From contig CAZYVH010000125.1 in the NCBI GenBank assembly GCA_964650905.1, positions 1-5,662 on the forward strand: a DNA stretch of 5,662 nt. Reading direction: 5' to 3'. Numbering within the stretch: the stretch's first letter is position 1; every line of letters starts with the position of its first letter. Shown here piece after piece: positions 1-3,842 of this stretch. Origin of the DNA: SZUA-36 sp964650905 (lineage in GTDB: Bacteria; Pseudomonadota; Gammaproteobacteria; Xanthomonadales; SZUA-36). The notes below the pieces were generated by a model. That model saw only the letters and a program-made list of their open reading frames with translations, was not told where the DNA came from and did no database searches. The position numbers were made by a program, and so were the translations under genes.

Positions 1-254
1 TGCTGATGTCGGTCAACCCCGGTTTTGGCGGACAGGGGTTCATCCCCTATGTGCTGGACAAGATCAGCCGGGTGAGAGCCATGATCGATGCCACGGGCCG
101 GGACCTCCGTTTGGAGGTCGATGGTGGTGTGAAGGTGGATAATATTGCTGAAATATCCGCAGCCGGTGCGGATACGTTTGTGGCAGGTTCGGCGATATTC
201 GGCAGCGCAGATTATGCTGCAACCATCGCGGCCATGAAACAGAACGCCGGCTAA
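1..254 (+). CDS. rpe: Ribulose-phosphate 3-epimerase, C-terminal part (5' end outside window)
   Basis: This cytosolic enzyme interconverts D-ribulose 5-phosphate and D-xylulose 5-phosphate in the pentose phosphate and Calvin pathways. The reading frame is already open at the left edge (codon CTG at 3-5), so the ATG at base 6 is an internal Met and not the start. The visible 83 or so residues are the last third of a family that is usually about 220-230 residues long. They contain the family signatures: the loop MSVNPGFGGQ near the phosphate-binding region, the strand LEVDGGV with the catalytic Asp, and the phosphate-binding end AGADTFVAGSAIFGS. The frame ends at TAA 252-254, four bases into the convergent sortase gene. 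In many gammaproteobacteria rpe is followed by gph; here an opposite-strand sortase gene follows instead. Identification is very secure; only the N-terminus is unseen. Confidence 0.96.
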   Translation, partial: LMSVNPGFGGQGFIPYVLDKISRVRAMIDATGRDLRLEVDGGVKVDNIAEISAAGADTFVAGSAIFGSADYAATIAAMKQNAG

Positions 255-829
255 TTCATGGTTGGGAACGCGGTGACAAGCCACCTGAGCGGACTGCCGG
301 CAGTCGGCGCATCAAAGGGGTAGCAGGTTAGCAGTGTGAGTCTGTCCACATCGTTTTCAATCACCAGTTCACGTTCACGGCTGTCGATGCGCTGCATTTG
401 AGCGACCCGATACTCCTGTTGGCCGTCGACACTTTTAAGACGCAATACATCACCGATTTGCAGATTCTCAAGGAATCGGAAGTGGGTGTCGCGATGGCCA
501 CTTATGATACGGTCGCGTGTTTGTTCCAGCGTTGTGGTATTGACCAGTGTCGGGCCAAAGGCCAGGTTGCGCCCGGAACTGCCTTCCAATACATATTCCT
601 GTAATCCCAGCCGGGGTACTTTGAGCACGCCAACCGCGCGCGTGTCGGCCCATGGCCAGGGTTTGGCATTGTCCTCCCCTGCAAGGGTCTTTTGCCATGA
701 ACGGGCGAGCAGGGCCTGGGCGACCTGAGCCTTGACGGGAATCCACGCCGCCCTGACAGAAAAAGCGGTGGCGGTGAGACACACCGCCACCAGAAGCCAA
801 TGACGTTTCTGCAAGCGAGGGTGAATCAT
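251..829 (-). CDS. Class GN (marine proteobacterial) sortase
   Basis: This is a membrane-anchored cysteine transpeptidase of 192 residues that cleaves a C-terminal sorting signal on its substrate. A hydrophobic segment at residues 11-28, after a basic N-terminus (RLQKRH), anchors it in the inner membrane with the catalytic domain in the periplasm. The catalytic set is complete: His112 in SGHRDTHF, Cys169 in TLLTC, and Arg182 in SPLRWLV. The WPWADT segment (58-63) is typical of this sortase class. The ATG (829-827) overlaps the substrate gene's stop as ATGA. No Shine-Dalgarno sequence is visible just upstream, so translation is probably coupled to the substrate gene. The 3' end overlaps the rpe stop tail to tail. 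Its neighbour is the only plausible substrate in view, matching the one-sortase, one-substrate pattern of the family. The class is known from comparative genomics; the chemical acceptor in Gram-negative envelopes is not established as far as I know. Confidence 0.95.
   Translation of the reverse strand: MIHPRLQKRHWLLVAVCLTATAFSVRAAWIPVKAQVAQALLARSWQKTLAGEDNAKPWPWADTRAVGVLKVPRLGLQEYVLEGSSGRNLAFGPTLVNTTTLEQTRDRIISGHRDTHFRFLENLQIGDVLRLKSVDGQQEYRVAQMQRIDSRERELVIENDVDRLTLLTCYPFDAPTAGSPLRWLVTAFPTMN
826..829 (-). other. ATGA stop/start overlap coupling substrate and sortase genes
   Basis: On the minus strand these four bases read ATGA: TGA ends the substrate gene and ATG starts the sortase gene. The bases upstream (AATCACCCTGC) contain no purine-rich ribosome binding site, so the sortase is probably made by reinitiation after the substrate is translated. 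This would tie sortase supply to substrate supply. Confidence 0.85.
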
Positions 830-2961
830 GCAGGGTGATTAGCCATCGGCAAGCGGTTGCCGCTGAACCACAGCAGTGCGCCGGATAGCAGCAACACGAG
901 GAGAGAGAGCATCAATTGTGACAACCAGCCTGTAGCAGTTGGCGGATAAGCGGCCACCTGTGAAGACGTACCGGCCGGCAACAGACCCGGGATGTCGGAG
1001 CGGGCAAGTAATTCGGCCGCATCACGTCGCGGTGTCCGGTCGACCGCGACCAGGCTGGTGTGACGTGTCAGCAGACCATAGTCGAGCGCCAGGCCGGTGA
1101 TCTCCAGATCGGTCAATTCCTTGTCGGCGCCAAACATCAGGCCGTCTTCGAGTGCTTCAATTTTTTTGCGCGCCCACAGGATCGCAAGGTTCTCGCCGCC
1201 CACTACCCAACCATCAATATCCAGGTCCCATTCCGCGCCGTTGAAATTTCCACACAGTTTGATGGTGGTGGGCTCGTTTTCAAGACGTGCGATCAACCAC
1301 AGGGGTTCACCGGCATACAGGTCAGGTATCACTTCCGGGTAATACTCGGCGGCCCCGCCCCAGTCGATACAGATATCCGTCAGCGCCGGCAGGCGGATGC
1401 GGCCCCAGAGCGCCGAAATCTGCGCTTCGACCTCTGCCAGGTTACCGATGTGGACGTGGCTGCCACGACCGATTTCCGCGGCTTTACGCATAAACCAGCT
1501 ATTCGGTGCCGCGCCAATGGCAACGGTGAATAAGCGGCTGTCACCCAGTTGCGCGGCGACCTGTTGCAACAGCTCGGTTTCGTTGCTCACGCCACCGTCG
1601 GTGATGAACACCACCTGGCGCATCAGTCCATGGTTTGCATCACCGGCAAGTGCCTGTTCCAGGGCCGGCGCCATGTTTGTGCCGCCATTGGCCCGCAGAC
1701 CGGTGATGAAGTCCCGTGCCCTGGCCAGGCTGGCCGGATCGTTCGGCGTTGAGCGCTCGAACAACGCCCCGGTATGGGAGTTAAATTGCAGCAGGTTGAA
1801 ATAATCATCAGGGCCCAATGACGCCAGTGCCGCGTTGAGCGCTGCCCGGGCCTGGGTGAGCGAGGCACCCTGCATGGAACCGGACGTATCGATAATCATG
1901 ATGACCTCGCGGGCCTGTACGGCAATGGCACTGGCGAGCGGCGGTGCAAGCATCAACTGGGCATAGACGTCCTGGCCATCATTAAAGGTCGTCAACGATG
2001 CGCTCGGTGTGGCTTGCAAAGCGGGTGTCCAGTCAAGTTCGAAGTCGCGGTCGCTGAGTGCATAAGAATCCAGCAGTTCGATCTGGTAACCGTTCTCATC
2101 GTGGCGAATGTCGATATCATGGTAACGGCTCTCAATGACGGCAAGCTCAGACGAGCTCGCGAGGTTGGCGTGCAGCCTGAGCGTGTGGTCGCTGGTGGTG
2201 GCCGACGGTCTCAGGACAGGCTGTGGTGGTAATTCATCCGTTAGTTGCGCACGGATGGGTGGTTGCCAGCGGGGCGTAAAGGTCATGGGGATGCGTAGCT
2301 GGTAACTGGCGTCGCTGTAGCTGACATTTTGCAAATAAGCGATGGTGATTTTGATGGTTTCACCAGGGCCGATATTGGCAAAACGGGTTTCGAACTGGTT
2401 GCGTCTTTGCTGTTCCACCAGTGTCGCGGTCTGGCCGTTGTCACGGGCTTTCTGGTAGGTCCGTCGGGCAGTCTGCTTTTCCTGGATTTCGCCTTCGAGG
2501 ATACGATCACCTACCTTGACATACAGCCTGTCAACGGCCGCGCCCTGCGGTAACGGGAAACGGTAGACGCCTTCCGCCCATTCGTCATCGTGGTTACTGA
2601 AAGTTTGTGTGACCGCGACCCGCGCGATGAGACCGGTGACATCTACCTGGATATCGGTGTCAATGGCCAGTTGCACATAGGTGTTGGTTTCACTTTTCAG
2701 TTGCAGGCCCCATTGCGGTTCAGCGGCGACACTGACCTGTGTGCGTATGACGAGCAAGGTCACCAGCACGGCACACAGGGCCAACATGATACGGTCCTGC
2801 CATAGTGTGTGCCGTGAGCGCACCCGGCGCAGACGCCTGTGTCTGCTCATACGTTGCGCCAGTTCGGGGTATTTGACCCGCGTCTGCTGTTCCAGCCGGT
2901 CACGTATTGACAGGCGTGACTGGGAGGATTGATTAAGTCCGGCTCGTATTTCCTGGGTCAT
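826..2961 (-). CDS. Marine proteobacterial sortase target protein (VIT + VWA domains, C-terminal sorting signal)
   Basis: This 711-residue envelope protein is the presumed sole substrate of the adjacent sortase. In order it has a basic cytosolic N-terminus (1-56), a hydrophobic signal or anchor segment (about 57-72, ending near AA at 79-80), a VIT domain (about 85-215, with VTQTFSN and YRFPLP), and a von Willebrand A domain (about 352-520). The VWA metal site (MIDAS) is intact: DTSGS at 358-362, Thr428 in GGTNM and Asp455 in ITDG. A less conserved region follows (about 525-655). The C-terminus carries the sorting-like motif YPPTATG (672-678), a hydrophobic stretch (680-699) and a 12-residue tail with a single Arg. 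The ATG at 2961 is chosen because GGAG lies 7 bases upstream; the inner Met38 has no such site. VIT/VWA proteins resemble inter-alpha-trypsin inhibitor heavy chains and usually bind proteins through a metal ion. The ligand here cannot be told from sequence. Confidence 0.95.
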   Translation of the reverse strand: MTQEIRAGLNQSSQSRLSIRDRLEQQTRVKYPELAQRMSRHRRLRRVRSRHTLWQDRIMLALCAVLVTLLVIRTQVSVAAEPQWGLQLKSETNTYVQLAIDTDIQVDVTGLIARVAVTQTFSNHDDEWAEGVYRFPLPQGAAVDRLYVKVGDRILEGEIQEKQTARRTYQKARDNGQTATLVEQQRRNQFETRFANIGPGETIKITIAYLQNVSYSDASYQLRIPMTFTPRWQPPIRAQLTDELPPQPVLRPSATTSDHTLRLHANLASSSELAVIESRYHDIDIRHDENGYQIELLDSYALSDRDFELDWTPALQATPSASLTTFNDGQDVYAQLMLAPPLASAIAVQAREVIMIIDTSGSMQGASLTQARAALNAALASLGPDDYFNLLQFNSHTGALFERSTPNDPASLARARDFITGLRANGGTNMAPALEQALAGDANHGLMRQVVFITDGGVSNETELLQQVAAQLGDSRLFTVAIGAAPNSWFMRKAAEIGRGSHVHIGNLAEVEAQISALWGRIRLPALTDICIDWGGAAEYYPEVIPDLYAGEPLWLIARLENEPTTIKLCGNFNGAEWDLDIDGWVVGGENLAILWARKKIEALEDGLMFGADKELTDLEITGLALDYGLLTRHTSLVAVDRTPRRDAAELLARSDIPGLLPAGTSSQVAAYPPTATGWLSQLMLSLLVLLLSGALLWFSGNRLPMANHPA

Positions 2962-2968
2962 GGCTGCG

Positions 2969-2972
2969 CTCC
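2969..2972 (-). promoter_or_regulatory. Ribosome binding site of the sortase target gene
   Basis: On the minus strand the sequence GGAG stands 7 bases before the ATG at 2961. It fixes the upstream ATG as the start and so implies that the arginine-rich 56-residue cytosolic N-terminus is translated. The alternative Met38 (codon at 2850-2848) is preceded by GAACTGGCGCAACGT, which has no comparable site. Confidence 0.7.
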
Positions 2973-3018
2973 GTTAAGGATATGCCTGACATTAAGCCCG
3001 TCCACCATGCACCAGTCA

Positions 3019-3045
3019 GGGCCCAAAGCGGTCTATAAAGGGCCC
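3019..3045. repeat. Paired GGGCCC palindromes, 21 bp apart; candidate operator
   Basis: AGGGCCC occurs at 3018-3024 and again at 3039-3045, so the GGGCCC palindromes (3019-3024 and 3040-3045) are exactly 21 bp apart start to start, about two turns of the helix. They lie on the same face of DNA in the middle of the divergent promoter region. Such phasing is common for sites of dimeric regulators. Because each half is a GC-only palindrome, chance occurrence in GC-rich DNA is possible. A role as binding site for the adjacent OmpR-type regulator is inference. Confidence 0.3.
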
Positions 3046-3046
3046 G

Positions 3047-3055
3047 ATTATGGCA
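3047..3055 (-). promoter_or_regulatory. Possible extended -10 promoter for the sortase operon
   Basis: Read on the minus strand this is TGCCATAAT, which fits an extended -10 (TGn followed by CATAAT, five of six matches to TATAAT). No convincing -35 hexamer lies 16-18 bases upstream. Transcription from it would begin near 3040, inside the right-hand GGGCCC palindrome, leaving an untranslated leader of about 80 bases before the ATG at 2961. This is a weak, pattern-only call. Confidence 0.25.
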
Positions 3056-3089
3056 ATCTGGTGGCAGCCACCCCCGAGTTGCCCCTGTG

Positions 3090-3121
3090 TTGTGCAAGTG
3101 CAGGTGTTGAAGCAGTAGAAT
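3090..3121 (+). promoter_or_regulatory. Possible weak promoter for the two-component operon
   Basis: TAGAAT at 3116-3121 matches the -10 consensus at five of six positions. TTGTGC at 3090-3095 could be a -35, but the 20-base spacing is longer than the usual 16-18, so the promoter would need help from an activator or use another -35. The predicted leader before the ATG at 3147 is short, about 20 bases, leaving just enough room for the ribosome binding site. Confidence 0.25.
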
Positions 3122-3135
3122 AGCGACAGGTCTGC

Positions 3136-3143
3136 AAGGAGGT
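3136..3143 (+). promoter_or_regulatory. Strong Shine-Dalgarno of the response regulator gene
   Basis: AAGGAGGT is a near-perfect complement of the 16S rRNA 3' end and ends 3 bases before the ATG at 3147. It is the best ribosome binding site in the window and fixes the start of the regulator. The kinase gene behind it has none, so the two proteins are likely made in unequal amounts. Confidence 0.8.
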
Positions 3144-3146
3144 GTC

Positions 3147-3842
3147 ATGCCAAGAAGCATAGCGATCGTTGAAGACGAGGCAGCCATTCGCCATAACTAC
3201 ATGGATGCCCTGCAACGGCAGAAATTCCAGGTCAGCGGTTATGCTGACCGGCGCACTGCAATGGACGCGTTCCGCCGTCGCTTGCCTGAGCTGGTGCTGA
3301 TCGATGTTGGTCTGGGGGATGATGTCGAAGGCGGTTTTGAACTTTGCCGTGAGTTGCGATCCCTTTCACCGATATTGCCGATCATGTTCCTGACGGCACG
3401 CGACGATGACCTCGATGTGATTTCCGGTCTCAGGCTGGGTGCCGATGATTACCTCACCAAGGACATCAGCATGCCGCACCTGATGGCCAGGATCACCGCG
3501 CTTTTCCGGCGTGTTGAAATGATGTCGGGTGAGCAGACCACCGATACCTGGCTGGAGCGTGGTCAATTGCGTGTGTCCATCGAACGCATGGAAGTGCAGT
3601 GGGGTTATGCGCCTGTGCCGCTGACGGTGACTGAATTGTGGATCGTGTATTCGCTGGCCCGTCACCCCGGGCACGTGCGCTCGCGTGCGCAGTTGATGGA
3701 AGATGCGAGGATTTTCGTCGATGACCAGACCATCACCAGCCACGTCAAGCGCATCCGGCGTAAGTTCAAGGTTATAGATGATTCTTTTGACAAGCTCGAT
3801 ACGGTTTATGGAGCGGGCTACCGCTGGAATAATTCTGCTTAG
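3147..3842 (+). CDS. pdsR: Dedicated sortase system response regulator (OmpR/PhoB type)
   Basis: This 231-residue cytosolic transcription regulator is of full family length. The receiver domain (about 1-122) has the acidic pair in VEDE (Glu9, Asp10), the phospho-acceptor Asp53 in LIDVG, Thr83 in FLTA and Lys105 in YLTKD. The C-terminal winged-helix DNA-binding domain (about 137-228) has the expected TVTE start, the recognition helix around TITSHVKRIRRKF (195-207) and the closing hairpin TVYGAGYRW. Two features depart from generic OmpR-type regulators. The loop after Asp53 is longer (LGDDVEGGFE in place of the usual LPxxDG), and the Pro that normally follows the conserved Lys is Asp106. It lies directly upstream of its kinase, with no gap between the genes, and is divergent from the sortase operon, its probable target. 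Assignment to the sortase-associated regulator family rests on overall resemblance and this context. Confidence 0.93.
   Translation: MPRSIAIVEDEAAIRHNYMDALQRQKFQVSGYADRRTAMDAFRRRLPELVLIDVGLGDDVEGGFELCRELRSLSPILPIMFLTARDDDLDVISGLRLGADDYLTKDISMPHLMARITALFRRVEMMSGEQTTDTWLERGQLRVSIERMEVQWGYAPVPLTVTELWIVYSLARHPGHVRSRAQLMEDARIFVDDQTITSHVKRIRRKFKVIDDSFDKLDTVYGAGYRWNNSA

Larger units (their letters stand above)
2962..3146. promoter_or_regulatory. Divergent intergenic region between the sortase operon and the two-component operon
   Basis: This 185-base stretch is the only sizeable non-coding DNA in the window and must hold the promoters for both operons. It contains the ribosome binding sites at its two ends, a pair of GGGCCC palindromes, short GTGTTG direct repeats (3087-3092 and 3104-3109) and weak promoter-like hexamers on each strand, listed separately where useful. 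I see no terminator hairpin, no riboswitch-like structure and no small open reading frame that looks real. By analogy with other self-regulated two-component systems it is the likeliest binding region for the regulator encoded on its right. Confidence 0.75.

Noticed and set aside
6..8. ATG at base 6 as the start of rpe
   Set aside because: The frame is open to the left edge, the Met lies inside the conserved MSVNPGFGGQ motif, and a start there would remove two thirds of the barrel.
967..984. LLPAGT segment (substrate residues 660-665) as the sorting motif
   Set aside because: It resembles LPxTG only with scrambled order, and it lies farther from the hydrophobic segment than PPTATG, which sits immediately before it as expected.
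1060..1533. A 157-codon plus-strand open frame within the substrate gene
   Set aside because: It is antisense to a clearly conserved VWA protein, has no family-like motif and is explained by third-position GC bias.
3034..3039. TATAAA on the plus strand as a -10 element for the regulator operon
   Set aside because: No -35-like hexamer lies at suitable distance upstream, and the resulting leader of about 100 bases has no support. It was kept only as part of the region between the GGGCCC sites.
2929..3123. A 64-codon plus-strand open frame across the intergenic region, and an 84-codon minus-strand one at 2933-3187
   Set aside because: Both overlap starts of well-supported genes, lack ribosome binding sites and show no protein-like pattern. 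The region is better explained as divergent regulatory DNA.
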